64,000 nucleotides of DNA. Origin: Halorussus salilacus (GTDB taxonomy: Archaea > Halobacteriota > Halobacteria > Halobacteriales > Haladaptataceae). The notes below the pieces were generated by a model. It did no database searches and had not been told where the DNA came from. It was given only the letters and a program-made list of their open reading frames with translations. This document shows, piece after piece, positions 16,586 through 24,792 of the stretch (its first letter is position 1; each line of letters opens with the position of its first letter). Made by a program: the position numbers and the translations under genes. The stretch spans positions 1,736,001 to 1,800,000 of the forward strand of contig NZ_CP099993.1 in assembly GCF_024138125.1 (NCBI RefSeq). The letters run 5' to 3'.

Positions 16586-17451
16586 CAGACCACCACCTCC
16601 TGCTTCGCGCCCGCCTTCGCTTCCAGCCAGTCGACCACTTCCGCGGGCACGTCGGTCTCGACCGCGTCGTTCAGCGCCTTGAACTCGACCGTGTGGTTGA
16701 CCTCGTGGACCGTGTACGAGTCCCCGGTCTCCATCAAATCGACGCCGAGCAGACCGCCGCCGACCGCGTCGCTCGCTTGCTTCACCAGCGTCTCGGCCTC
16801 GGCGTCGAGTTCGAACGCCTCCGTCTCGGCACCCTTCGCGGCGTTCGTGAGCCAGTGGTCCGACGACCGCACCATCGCGGCGACGGGTTCGCCGTCGGTC
16901 GCAACGACCCTGATGTCGCGGCCGGGCTTGTCCACGAACTCCTGAACGTAGAACACCTTGTGCTCGTAGTGGCCGAGCGTGGCCTTGTGCTCCAGAATCG
17001 CCTCCGCGGCGCTCTTCGAGTCGATCTTCGCCATCAGGCGACCCCACGACCCGACCACGGGCTTGAGGACGCAGGGGTAGCCGAACGTCTCGATGCTCTC
17101 CATCGCCGACTCCTTGGTGAACGCCACGTCGGTCGCGGGCGTGGGCACGCCAGCCTGCGAGAGCGCGAGGCTGTTCTTCACCTTGTCGGCGCAGGTCTCG
17201 GCGGTCTCGGCCGAGTTGACGACCGGGACGCCGTACGCCTCGCAGAACTTCGTCGCGTAGAGGCTCCTGCTCGTGGCGAGACACCGGTCGACCACCACGT
17301 CGCAGTCGGCGAGGTCCTCGGGGGCGTCGTCCAGCCCGAACTGCTGGTCGCGCACGTCCACCTTGAGGACCTCGTGGCCGCGGTCGCGTAGCTCCGAGAG
17401 GAGGAGCTTCTCGTCCCTCCGAATCCGGGAGTAGAGTAATCCGACGCGCAA
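16585..17451 (-). CDS. argX: LysW-glutamate/aminoadipate ligase (ATP-grasp, RimK-like)
   Basis: It attaches the substrate amino group to the C-terminal Glu of LysW using ATP. The 288-residue ATP-grasp protein starts MRVGLLYSRIRRDEKLLLSE. It carries the active-site loop LKPVVGSWGRLMAKI and the metal-binding GVDLMETGDSYTVHEVNHTV. The start codon is TTG at 17451, one base after the lysW stop, so it depends on lysW translation. Only one ligase gene is in the operon with argG, argH and argF, which points to glutamate (arginine) as substrate rather than aminoadipate. Confidence 0.9.
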   Translation of the reverse strand: MRVGLLYSRIRRDEKLLLSELRDRGHEVLKVDVRDQQFGLDDAPEDLADCDVVVDRCLATSRSLYATKFCEAYGVPVVNSAETAETCADKVKNSLALSQAGVPTPATDVAFTKESAMESIETFGYPCVLKPVVGSWGRLMAKIDSKSAAEAILEHKATLGHYEHKVFYVQEFVDKPGRDIRVVATDGEPVAAMVRSSDHWLTNAAKGAETEAFELDAEAETLVKQASDAVGGGLLGVDLMETGDSYTVHEVNHTVEFKALNDAVETDVPAEVVDWLEAKAGAKQEVVV

Positions 17452-17452
17452 T

Positions 17453-17617
17453 TTACTCCCCCCAGTCCTCTTCGAGCTCGGGGGCTCGGTCGAGGACTGG
17501 CGGGGCTCGCTCGACGATCTCCAGTTCCGCGCCGCAGGTGGTGCAGTCGACTATCTCTCCGACTTCCGCGTCGTCGTGCAGGGTCACGTCGGCCCCGCAC
17601 TGTACGCATTCTGCCAT
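17453..17617 (-). CDS. lysW: Amino-group carrier protein LysW
   Basis: The 54-residue acidic protein has a zinc ribbon with CVQC at residues 4-7 and CTTC at 25-28. It ends in the conserved EEDWGE tail, whose last Glu carries the growing amino acid. This protein makes the whole pathway carrier-bound, unlike the acetylated bacterial route. A TATA box (TTTAAGTATG on the minus strand, 17641-17650) lies about 29 nt upstream, so lysW heads its own leaderless transcript besides any read-through from argH. It is too short for common length cut-offs. Confidence 0.95.
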   Translation of the reverse strand: MAECVQCGADVTLHDDAEVGEIVDCTTCGAELEIVERAPPVLDRAPELEEDWGE

Positions 17618-17640
17618 GGTACCCCTCTCTACCCCCCAGT

Positions 17641-17650
17641 CATACTTAAA
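17641..17650 (-). promoter_or_regulatory. TATA box upstream of lysW
   Basis: TTTAAGTATG on the minus strand, 29 nt from the lysW ATG, marking an internal promoter of the arginine locus. Confidence 0.6.
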
Positions 17651-17819
17651 CCCGTCGAAAATGTAGCTTTGATTACATAGGATAAAGTTGGCTCTAAAGG
17701 CGCGAAACGGGCAAATTCTGCGTCAGTCGAAGTCGTTTCGAGGACTTCGAGAGTATATAAATGTGGTCCCGGACGGGACCGGTCGCGGCGGTCGCGGCCG
17801 CCCCGGAATCGGTCGCGGC

Positions 17820-19328
17820 TCAGACATAGCTCGCCACCTCCGCGCGGAGTCTCTCGTCGGCCTCGGCCAGCGCCTCGCGCTCGCGAGCGAGCGCGTCGGC
17901 GTCCGTTTCGATAGCGTCATCTGCGTCAGCGAGACTCTCGGCGACCGCCTCGGGGGCGGGGCCGCCCGCCGAATCGCGGGCCGCCACGCTCGCCTCGGGG
18001 TCGAGCGCGGCCTCGACCGCCTCGCGCTCGACGTAGGCGTCGAGCGAGTCGCCGAGGACCGCCTCGGCGGCGGCGTCGAGCGCGGCGTAGTCCGCACCCG
18101 ACTCGGACGCGCCGCTCGCGGTTTCACCGCTCGCGCTTTCCGCGGCGCGTTGCGCCGCGCTGGCGACCATCTCGTGGGCCTTCCGGAAGGGAACTCCCTG
18201 CATCGCCAGCAGGTCGGCGACCCCGGTCGCGGTCGCGAAGCCCTCGCCCGCCGACTCGGCGAGCGCGTCCTCGTCCCACGTCGCGGTCGCCGCCGCACCG
18301 GCGGCGACCGCGACCGCCTCGGTCACCTCGTCCACGGCGTCCCACGCGTGGGGGGTCGCCTTCTGGAGGTCGCGGTTGTACGCGCGAGGCAGGCCCTTCA
18401 GCGTCGTCAGCAGACCGTTCAGCCCCGCGGCGGCGTCCCCGGCGGTCCCGCGAACGAGTTCGAGCGTGTCGGGGTTCTTCTTCTGGGGCATGATGGAGGA
18501 AGTCGAGGCGTAGTCGTCCGAGAGTTCGACGAGGCCCTTGTTCGAGAAGAGTATGAGGTCCTCCGCGAACCCCGAGACGGTCGCCGCGAGGTTCGCCAGC
18601 GCGGCGACGACCTCCACGAGGAAGTCGCGGGTCGAGACCGCGTCCGTGGAGTTGTCGAGGACCGACTCGAATCCCAACAGCTCGGCGGTGCGCTCCCGAC
18701 TCACGTCGAAGGGCGTCCCCGCGAACGCGGCCGAGCCGAGGGGCGAGCGGTTCACCCGGCCGTAGGCGTCGAGCAGGCGCTCGGTGTCGCGGGCCACCGC
18801 CCGCTCGTACGAGAGCAGGTAGTGGCCCACGGTGGTCGGCTGTGCGGGCTGGAGATGGGTGTAGCCAGCCATTACGGTCTCGGCGTGGTCGCTCGCGGCG
18901 TCGGCGAGCGACTCGCGGAGCGCGAGCGTGGTCTCGACCGCCCCGAGAACGTCCTCGCGCAGGCGATACCGGATGCAGGTCGCCACCTCGTCGTTCCTGC
19001 TCCGGGCGGTGTGCATCTTCCCGCCCACGTCGCCGACGCGGTCGATGACCGCGGTCTCGATGGCGGCGTGAACGTCCTCGCCGTCGGGGAGCGTGTCGAA
19101 GCCCGCCGATTCCACGCCGTCCAGCGCGGCGAGGATCGTCGCGGCCTCGTCGTCGCCGACGACGCCCTGCTCGGCGAGCATCACCACATGCGCGCGGTCG
19201 ACCGCGAGGTCGGCCGCGAAGATGCGCGCGTCGTCGTCCATCGAGGAGAGGAACCCGCGGGCGGGGCCGCCGCTGAAGCGCTCGCGACGGACCACGTCGG
19301 ACGCGGTGTCGGGTTCCTCCTCGGCCAT
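17820..19328 (-). CDS. argH: Argininosuccinate lyase
   Basis: It splits argininosuccinate to arginine and fumarate. The 502-residue protein carries the superfamily signature TSSIMPQKKNPDTLELVRG, GYTHLQPAQPTTVGHY and TARSRNDEVAT. It starts one base after the argG stop. Near residue 400 there is a low-complexity stretch (AAQRAAESASGETASGASES) encoded by the palindromic element at 18114-18160. It explains most of the extra length over the usual about 460 residues. Confidence 0.94.
   Translation of the reverse strand: MAEEEPDTASDVVRRERFSGGPARGFLSSMDDDARIFAADLAVDRAHVVMLAEQGVVGDDEAATILAALDGVESAGFDTLPDGEDVHAAIETAVIDRVGDVGGKMHTARSRNDEVATCIRYRLREDVLGAVETTLALRESLADAASDHAETVMAGYTHLQPAQPTTVGHYLLSYERAVARDTERLLDAYGRVNRSPLGSAAFAGTPFDVSRERTAELLGFESVLDNSTDAVSTRDFLVEVVAALANLAATVSGFAEDLILFSNKGLVELSDDYASTSSIMPQKKNPDTLELVRGTAGDAAAGLNGLLTTLKGLPRAYNRDLQKATPHAWDAVDEVTEAVAVAAGAAATATWDEDALAESAGEGFATATGVADLLAMQGVPFRKAHEMVASAAQRAAESASGETASGASESGADYAALDAAAEAVLGDSLDAYVEREAVEAALDPEASVAARDSAGGPAPEAVAESLADADDAIETDADALAREREALAEADERLRAEVASYV
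18114..18160 (-). repeat. Dispersed palindromic element, copy in argH
   Basis: This 47-bp segment contains GCTCGCGGTTTCACCGCTCG followed by a CGCGGCGC-GTT-GCGCCGCG hairpin. The first block is identical to that in ribB (35927 onward). It is translated as AQRAAESASGETAS. Confidence 0.7.
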
Positions 19329-19329
19329 C

Positions 19330-20583
19330 TTACTGCTCCTCCTCGCCCTCGTCGCCGCTCCCGTCGGCGAGCAGTTCCGCCTTCTTCGCCTCGGCGTCGG
19401 CCGCGACCTCGTTGGCGAGCCGCGACTGGAAGCCGTGGTACTTCGCGACGCCGGTGGCGTCCTCCTGTGCGATGCCGTCGACGGATTCGGTGTTGAACGA
19501 GGCGGCCGACTCGGAGTAGACCGCGTAGTCGCTCTCGCGGCCGACCGGGCGGGCCTGCCCGCCCTCGAACTTCACGGTCACGGTGCCCGTGACCTTCCCC
19601 TGTGTGGCGTCGACGAATCCGTCGAGGGCGTCCACGAGCGGGGCGGAGAGCAGTCCCTCGTAGGCCTTCTGGGCCCACTGGTCGTCGACCTGCGCCTTGA
19701 AGTCGCGCTCTTCCTTCGTGAGGACGAGGCCTTCGAGGGCCTCGTGGGCGTTGAGGAGGGTCGTCGCGGCGGGATGCTCGTAGTTCTCGCGGACCTTCAG
19801 GCCGAGCATGCGGTCTTCCATCATGTCGGTGCGACCGACTCCGTGGCTTCCCGCGAGGTCGTTGAGGTACTCGATGAGCTGGACGGGAGGCAGTTCTTCC
19901 CCGTCGACTGCGACGGGCTTGCCCTCCTCGAAGGCGATCTCGACGGTCTCGACGCCCTTCCCCCCGGGCGTCTCGGTCCACTCGTAGATGTCCTCCGGCG
20001 GGACGTAGCCGGGGTCTTCGAGCTTCGCGCCCTCGACCGAGCGACTCCAGAGGTTGGTGTCGATGCTCCAGTCGCCCTCGTTGCCGCCCTCGACGGGCAG
20101 GTCTTTCTCGGCGGCGTACTCCATCTCCCACTCGCGGGTGAGTCCGAGTTCGCGGACGGGCGCGATGACTTCGAGGTCCGAGTCGCGCCAGACCGCCTCG
20201 AAGCGCAACTGGTCGTTACCCTTGCCGGTGCAACCGTGGGCGATTCCCCCGCAGTCCTCGTCCTCGGCGACTTCCAGAATCGCGTCGGCGATGACCGGGC
20301 GCGCGAGCGCGGTGCCGAGTGGGTAGCCCTGATAGGTCGCGTTGGCCGCCACCGAGTCGAGACACTGCTCGGCGAACTCGGCCTTCGCGTCGACGACGTA
20401 GTGGTCTAAATCGAGCGCCTCGGCGGTCTCCTCGGCCTCGGCGAACTCTTCGGCTGGCTGGCCGACGTCCACGGTGACGCCGATCACTTCGTCGTAATCG
20501 TACTCCTCTTCGAGCAACGGGACGCAGACGGTGGTGTCGAGCCCGCCCGAGAAGGCGAGCGCGACTTTGGATGTTCCTGTCAT
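19330..20583 (-). CDS. argG: Argininosuccinate synthase
   Basis: It condenses citrulline and aspartate with ATP. The 417-residue protein starts with the PP-loop VALAFSGGLDTTVCV and has AHGCTGKGNDQLRFE for citrulline/aspartate, with TNLWSRSVEGAKLED further on. It ends in an acidic tail (DGSGDEGEEEQ). It is the first gene of the long minus-strand arginine operon. Its ATG is preceded by a 9-bp tandem repeat rather than a nearby TATA box; the closest good TATA-like sequence is about 260 bp upstream. Confidence 0.94.
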   Translation of the reverse strand: MTGTSKVALAFSGGLDTTVCVPLLEEEYDYDEVIGVTVDVGQPAEEFAEAEETAEALDLDHYVVDAKAEFAEQCLDSVAANATYQGYPLGTALARPVIADAILEVAEDEDCGGIAHGCTGKGNDQLRFEAVWRDSDLEVIAPVRELGLTREWEMEYAAEKDLPVEGGNEGDWSIDTNLWSRSVEGAKLEDPGYVPPEDIYEWTETPGGKGVETVEIAFEEGKPVAVDGEELPPVQLIEYLNDLAGSHGVGRTDMMEDRMLGLKVRENYEHPAATTLLNAHEALEGLVLTKEERDFKAQVDDQWAQKAYEGLLSAPLVDALDGFVDATQGKVTGTVTVKFEGGQARPVGRESDYAVYSESAASFNTESVDGIAQEDATGVAKYHGFQSRLANEVAADAEAKKAELLADGSGDEGEEEQ

Positions 20584-20590
20584 GTGTGGT

Positions 20591-20626
20591 GTGCTGTGGG
20601 TGCTGTGGGTGCTGTGGGCGCTGTGG
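20591..20626. repeat. 9-bp tandem repeat, four copies, next to the argG start
   Basis: Unit GTGCTGTGG; the fourth copy has one mismatch. It begins 8 bp upstream of the argG ATG. Confidence 0.8.
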
Positions 20627-20832
20627 TGTGGTCGCTGTCGTCTGAAACTGGTTCGCGGACGATACGGGTGACCTCGTTGACGAGGAAACCGGCCGAATCA
20701 GGGGATGAAAGTAGTAGTGGGGCTAGAAACGCCCCGGTCGTCGTCGCGGCGCGAAGACGGAGACGGACTCGTGGCTCTCGGCGGGAGCGAGCGCGCCCGA
20801 ACCGCGAGTCCGCGTCATTGGAACTCGATTGT

Positions 20833-20859
20833 CCCCGAGAGGTTTAAACTCTTTCGGGG
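20833..20859. promoter_or_regulatory. Symmetric TATA-like region between argG and the ligT-like gene
   Basis: Arms CCCCGAGAG and CTTTCGGGG (one mismatch) flank GTTTAAACT. TTTAAAC reads as a TATA box on both strands. Possible operator-promoter; inference only. Confidence 0.4.
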
Positions 20860-20955
20860 TGGGTTCGTTAGCCATCTACGACTGACACGTCGAAACGGGA
20901 CCGAATCGTCGGTTCGGTCGTCGGGAAGCCGGAACCTCCCGGCCCTCGGAGGCTC

Positions 20956-21026
20956 GTCGGCCGACATCCGCGCCGACCGACATCCGCGCCGACCGACATC
21001 CGCGCCGACCGACATCCGCGCCGACA
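20956..21026. repeat. 16-bp tandem repeat, about four copies
   Basis: Unit GCCGACCGACATCCGC; exact copies at 20972-20987, 20988-21003 and 21004-21019, with a degenerate copy before and a partial one after. Confidence 0.8.
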
Positions 21027-21083
21027 CCCACACCGCTCGCCGAACCGCTACCCTCTTGTGCGGTCCGGCCCGACCTCTCGGTC

Positions 21084-21590
21084 GTGTACAGCGTCGGCGT
21101 TCCGATTCCGGGCGCGGTCGAGCGACTCGCGGAGGACCTCCGCCCCCTCCTGCTCGACTTCGACTCGATTCGCGACCGCCACACCCTCGTCTGCAAGCGC
21201 CTCGGCGAGGCCCCGCCGGGCGGGGTGGCGCGACTCCGCGAGCAGGTCCGGACCGCGCTCGTCGGCGCGCCCGCGTTCGAGGCCCGAATCTCGGGCATCG
21301 ACTACTTCGAGTACCCGACCCGCGGCGAGGGGCCGGTGGTCTACCTCGACGTCGAGAGTCCCGGACTCCTCGGCGTCCACGACCGACTGATCCGGGCGTT
21401 CTCGGTCGTGGACGAACTGGAGGGCGACGACTACACGCCCCACGTCACGCTGGCGCGGGGCGGGTCGGTCGAGGCGGCCGAGCGACTCGCCGACCGCGAG
21501 ATAGCGCCCGTGACGTGGACCGTCTCACAGCTACTGCTCTGGGACGCGACCTACGAGGAGGCGGTCACGAGGTTCTCGCTTCCGGCCTGA
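21084..21590 (+). CDS. 2'-5' RNA ligase/2H phosphoesterase family protein
   Basis: The 168-residue protein has the two His motifs of the 2H superfamily: RHTLVCK near residue 33 and PHVTLARGG near residue 117. The fold-matching PIPGAVERLAEDL lies at the N terminus. Members act on 2',3'-cyclic or 2'-5' linkages in RNA; the physiological substrate in haloarchaea is unsettled. The start is GTG at 21084, placed just before the fold. It is a single gene ending at a 34-bp hairpin. Confidence 0.8.
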   Translation: MYSVGVPIPGAVERLAEDLRPLLLDFDSIRDRHTLVCKRLGEAPPGGVARLREQVRTALVGAPAFEARISGIDYFEYPTRGEGPVVYLDVESPGLLGVHDRLIRAFSVVDELEGDDYTPHVTLARGGSVEAAERLADREIAPVTWTVSQLLLWDATYEEAVTRFSLPA

Positions 21591-21608
21591 GGTCGGCGAC
21601 TCGGCTCG

Positions 21609-21642
21609 CGAGTCTCCGGCGACCTCGGTCGCCGGAGACTCG
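21609..21642. terminator. Inverted repeat (16-nt arms, TC loop) between convergent genes
   Basis: Arms 21609-21624 and 21627-21642 are exact reverse complements in the gap between the ligT-like gene and tiaS, which converge. A role in termination is inferred from position. Confidence 0.5.
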
Positions 21643-21698
21643 ATTCGACCGACCGCTCTCTGAGTCGCCCCGACTCGCTCGCCCTCCCACCGCGACGG

Positions 21699-22985
21699 TC
21701 ACTTCTCGGGGTGAGTCGGCGCGTCGAACCCGCCCCGGACCAGCGGCTTGGCGACGTGCCTGCGCGCTTCCGGCGGCACCTCGTACCACCCTGGTTCGAG
21801 TTCCCGGGGGACCTCGCGCTCGACCTTCCCCGGCGCGGTCGTCGCGCAGTCCCGACACCGGTAGCCCTGTCCGGCCCCCGCGCTCTCCATCGACCGGCCG
21901 CACTCCGGGCAGTCGGGGGTGACGAGTTCGGTCCGGTTCGGGTCCCGGAGTGCGAACTTCTCGAGCTTCAGGGTCCCCGCCGCGACCTCCCCGCAGGCGG
22001 TGATGCGGTCGCCGGGGCGGAGGTCCCGCACGCGGTCGCGGAACCGCTTGGTGGGTTCGAAGGCGGCGCACCCGATTTCGGCACCCGATTCGGGGTCGGC
22101 GAGGTCGAAGAAGACGTGGCCGCCCCGGCGGGTCTCGGGCGCGGTCGCGACCGCGCCCGAGACCCGATAGCTCCGGCCGTCCTCGACCGCTCCGACGCTC
22201 TCGGCGTCCCGGATGTGGGCGTCGGTGCCCTGATTCGTCACGAACAGCGCGCGGCGCTCGACCGGTTCGCTCTCGATGGCCGCCGCGACCCGGCCGACGG
22301 CGTCGGGGTCGTCGCCCCGGATGCCGTGGAGGATGGGTCCCGGCGTGTGGGGGACACAGACCAGTTCGCCCGTCTCGCGGTCCACGGTGTCCCACACCAC
22401 GGGGTAGGCGTCGTTCGCGGCCGCGAAGACCGAGTCGGCGTCCACCTCCCGCGGGGTCCCCCACCGGTCGCGCTCGCGGTACGTGATGCACTCGTAGGTC
22501 CACTCGCCCCGGTCGCCGCCGAACGCTCGCCACGCGCCGACCGCCGCCAGGGCCCCGATCTTCCCGCGGCCCTCTTTCCATCCGTCGGCGCGGTAGCCCG
22601 CGTTCGCGAGCAGTTCCTCGGCGTCGGCGATTGCGTGGTGGTCCCGGACCGCCTCGCGGGCGAAGTCGGCGACCGCTTCCGGAACCGCATCCGGGTCGCC
22701 CGGCGCGACGACCAGCCCCGGACTCGTCCGGGGGTCGTCGGTCTCGGCCGCCCGCGCCACCTCCTCGCGGGCGAGTTCGAAGGCGACCTCGGGGTCGGCG
22801 TCGGTGTGGACCGCGAGCGCGGCGTTCCCGCGGGTCTTGTGCTCGACCGCGGGGTTGAGTCGGACGAGGAGCAGTCGCTCGACGCTCGCCGACTCGCGAA
22901 CGCGCTCGGCGATTCGGGCCGCGAGGTAGGTCGTGCACATCCCGCGTTCGCGGGAATCGGTGTCGTCCACGCCGATGACGGTCAC
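21699..22985 (-). CDS. tiaS: tRNA(Ile2) 2-agmatinylcytidine synthetase
   Basis: It modifies C34 of tRNA-Ile2 with agmatine so that the AUA codon is read, an essential archaeal activity. The 428-residue protein opens with the family's ATP-binding start TVIGVDDTDSRERGMCTTYL. It has an OB-fold-like middle (FALRDPNRTELVTPDCPECG) and a C-terminal zinc ribbon with CPEC and CRDC pairs (about residues 360-385). The start codon is GTG at 22985. Agmatine supply links it loosely to arginine metabolism, whose genes are nearby. Confidence 0.92.
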   Translation of the reverse strand: MTVIGVDDTDSRERGMCTTYLAARIAERVRESASVERLLLVRLNPAVEHKTRGNAALAVHTDADPEVAFELAREEVARAAETDDPRTSPGLVVAPGDPDAVPEAVADFAREAVRDHHAIADAEELLANAGYRADGWKEGRGKIGALAAVGAWRAFGGDRGEWTYECITYRERDRWGTPREVDADSVFAAANDAYPVVWDTVDRETGELVCVPHTPGPILHGIRGDDPDAVGRVAAAIESEPVERRALFVTNQGTDAHIRDAESVGAVEDGRSYRVSGAVATAPETRRGGHVFFDLADPESGAEIGCAAFEPTKRFRDRVRDLRPGDRITACGEVAAGTLKLEKFALRDPNRTELVTPDCPECGRSMESAGAGQGYRCRDCATTAPGKVEREVPRELEPGWYEVPPEARRHVAKPLVRGGFDAPTHPEK

Positions 22986-23103
22986 TACTCGCGCTTGGGA
23001 CGCGGGCGATTAACGACTTTCGGACGACCGGCCGCCCGCTCCGTCTAGGTGTCGAAGCCTGAGACGCCAATCGCAAGCCGCGACCGGGACGCTCGACACA
23101 ACG

Positions 23104-23113
23104 CATATATAGG
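23104..23113 (+). promoter_or_regulatory. TATA box of the HTH regulator gene
   Basis: CATATATAGG centred 26 nt upstream of ATG 23134. Confidence 0.65.
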
Positions 23114-23133
23114 GGAATCACTTACATGCGGAT

Positions 23134-24093
23134 ATGTCCCGGTCCGCACTGGTCGGGAACGTGACCGCGATGCTGGAGGACGCGGGGTTCTCCGTGAGCG
23201 ACCGGTGTGCGATCCGGCCCAAGAGCTTCGACGTGGCGGCGCGACGCGGTCGGGACCTGTTGCTGTTGAAGGTGCTGGCGAACGTCGACGCGTTCGACGG
23301 CGCGACCGGACTGGAGATGCGGCGGCTCGGCGAGTACCTCGACGCCACGCCGCTGGTCGTCGGCCTCCGGACCCGCGACGAGGACCTCGAACCGGGCGTC
23401 GTCTACTTCCGCCACGGCGTCCCCGTCTTCAGCCCCGACACGGCGATGGAGCTGTTCGTCGAGGACATGGCACCGCTGGTCTACGCCGCGCCGGGCGGCC
23501 TCTACGTCAACATCGACGGCGACATCCTCCGCGACGAGCGCGAGGAGCGCGGCTGGAGCCTCGGCCAACTCGCCTCGGAACTCGGCGTCTCGCGGCGCAC
23601 CGTCTCGAAGTACGAGGACGGCATGAACGCCAGCGTCGAGGTGGCGCTCGAACTCGAAGAGATGTTCGAGGACGACCTCACCAGTCCCGTCGACGTGCTC
23701 GACGGGGCCGAGGAGGTCCGAGAGGGCGACCCCACCCCGGAGGACCCCGAACCCGAGAGCGACGACGAGCGCATCGTCACCGTGCTGACCCGCGCGGGCT
23801 TCGAGGTCCACCCCACGATTCGGGCACCCTTCAAGACGGTCAGCGAGGACGAGGACAGCCACGAGAACGTCCTGACCGGCCACTCGGCGTTCACCAAGGC
23901 CGCCGAGAAGCGCGCCCGCATCATGAGCTCTATCGGCCGCGTCGCTCACACCCGGTCGGTCTACTTCGTCGACGAGGCCAAGCGCGAGAACGTCGACGGG
24001 ACCGGACTGGTCGAACGCGAGGAACTGGAGGACATCGACGACCCCGACGAGCTACGGGATCTGATTCGCGAACGGGCCGAGGGACCGGCCTGA
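23134..24093 (+). CDS. HTH-type transcriptional regulator of the large archaeal family (Cro/C1-type HTH)
   Basis: The 319-residue protein has an N-terminal nuclease-like alpha/beta domain ([20 protein letters not shown], about residues 8-110). An XRE-type helix-turn-helix follows at about residues 135-160 ([20 protein letters not shown]). The C-terminal region repeats the N-terminal fold ([20 protein letters not shown]). This layout is that of the conserved archaeal putative HTH regulators of unknown target. A leaderless promoter precedes it. It is a single gene. Confidence 0.85.
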   Translation: MSRSALVGNVTAMLEDAGFSVSDRCAIRPKSFDVAARRGRDLLLLKVLANVDAFDGATGLEMRRLGEYLDATPLVVGLRTRDEDLEPGVVYFRHGVPVFSPDTAMELFVEDMAPLVYAAPGGLYVNIDGDILRDEREERGWSLGQLASELGVSRRTVSKYEDGMNASVEVALELEEMFEDDLTSPVDVLDGAEEVREGDPTPEDPEPESDDERIVTVLTRAGFEVHPTIRAPFKTVSEDEDSHENVLTGHSAFTKAAEKRARIMSSIGRVAHTRSVYFVDEAKRENVDGTGLVEREELEDIDDPDELRDLIRERAEGPA

Positions 24094-24213
24094 ACTTCGG
24101 TCGGACGTTCGCGGCGGTTTCTGGACTCGTGGGGCTTGCGCACTCGTCGCCGTCTCTACACAGCCGCTAGCCATCGACGCCGTTCGACCGAAAAATCCGA
24201 GACCGTCGCCCGT

Positions 24214-24471
24214 CTACGCCGCGCCGTCGCCGTACGTCTCTTCGAGATACGCCACGATGTCGTCGCTCTCGGCCATCCCCTCGACGCCATTCTCCTCGTC
24301 GACCAGCACCGGCACGCCGGTCTGACCGCTGACCGCCTCTACCTCGTCGCGCTCGGCGTGCGAGGAGGCGACCTCGTGGGACTCGTAGTCGAGGCCGAGT
24401 TCGTCGAGCTTGTTCACGACCTTCGCGCAGTAGGGACAGCCGTCGAGTTCGTACAGTTCGAGGTTCGCCAT
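24214..24471 (-). CDS. Glutaredoxin-like protein with CPYC motif
   Basis: The 85-residue thioredoxin-fold protein has CPYC at residues 12-15 and the cis-proline in TGVPVLVDEENG. It would reduce disulfides or glutathione-like (gamma-Glu-Cys) mixed disulfides in the cytoplasm; haloarchaea use gamma-glutamylcysteine. It also resembles the N-terminal domain of glutathione S-transferases. It is a single short gene. Confidence 0.85.
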   Translation of the reverse strand: MANLELYELDGCPYCAKVVNKLDELGLDYESHEVASSHAERDEVEAVSGQTGVPVLVDEENGVEGMAESDDIVAYLEETYGDGAA

Positions 24472-24792
24472 GTCCGTGGGTAGTGGCCTCGTCGGTAAGA
24501 GCGTGATGGTGGCGGAAGCGCGTGACGCGACTTTCGGGAGTCGATGTTTCAGTGTCGTTTTTCGGTCTTTATCGGTAACACCGCTTTCTGTCCGAACGGC
24601 GAGAAGCTAGCTACTCCCGGTACCTAGGAGAGACCGCAACCACACCCTCCCCAACCGACTGCGGTCCTCACGCCTCACTCCGTTCGGCGTTGCGGTCCTC
24701 GTCCCTCGCACGAGAATCGCGGCCCAAACCGCGGGCCGCGATTCCGCGCGCCGAGGTGAACACGAGAATACACGAAATCCGCCGTCTCCCGC
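24472..24792. other. 320-bp intergenic stretch
   Basis: No gene is supported. It contains a direct repeat of TGCGGTCCTC around a C/T-rich segment (24658-24708) and a hairpin at 24714-24744 (12-nt arms GAATCGCGGCCC, 7-nt loop). The left part is AT-richer. No tRNA or small ORF is convincing. Confidence 0.45.

Larger units (their letters stand above)
20584..21083. other. 500-bp gap upstream of argG with repeats and a symmetric TATA region
   Basis: No gene is supported. From left to right it holds a four-copy 9-bp repeat (20591-20626), a short inverted repeat CCTCGT-TG-ACGAGG (20672-20685), a near-palindrome centred on GTTTAAAC (20833-20859), and a four-copy 16-bp repeat (20956-21026). The gap separates divergent genes (argG minus, ligT-like plus), so the symmetric TATA region could serve both with leaders of over 200 nt. 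Confidence 0.5.

Noticed and set aside
20956-21026. CRISPR-like array at the 16-bp repeats
   Set aside because: The units are directly adjacent without spacers; it is a simple tandem repeat.
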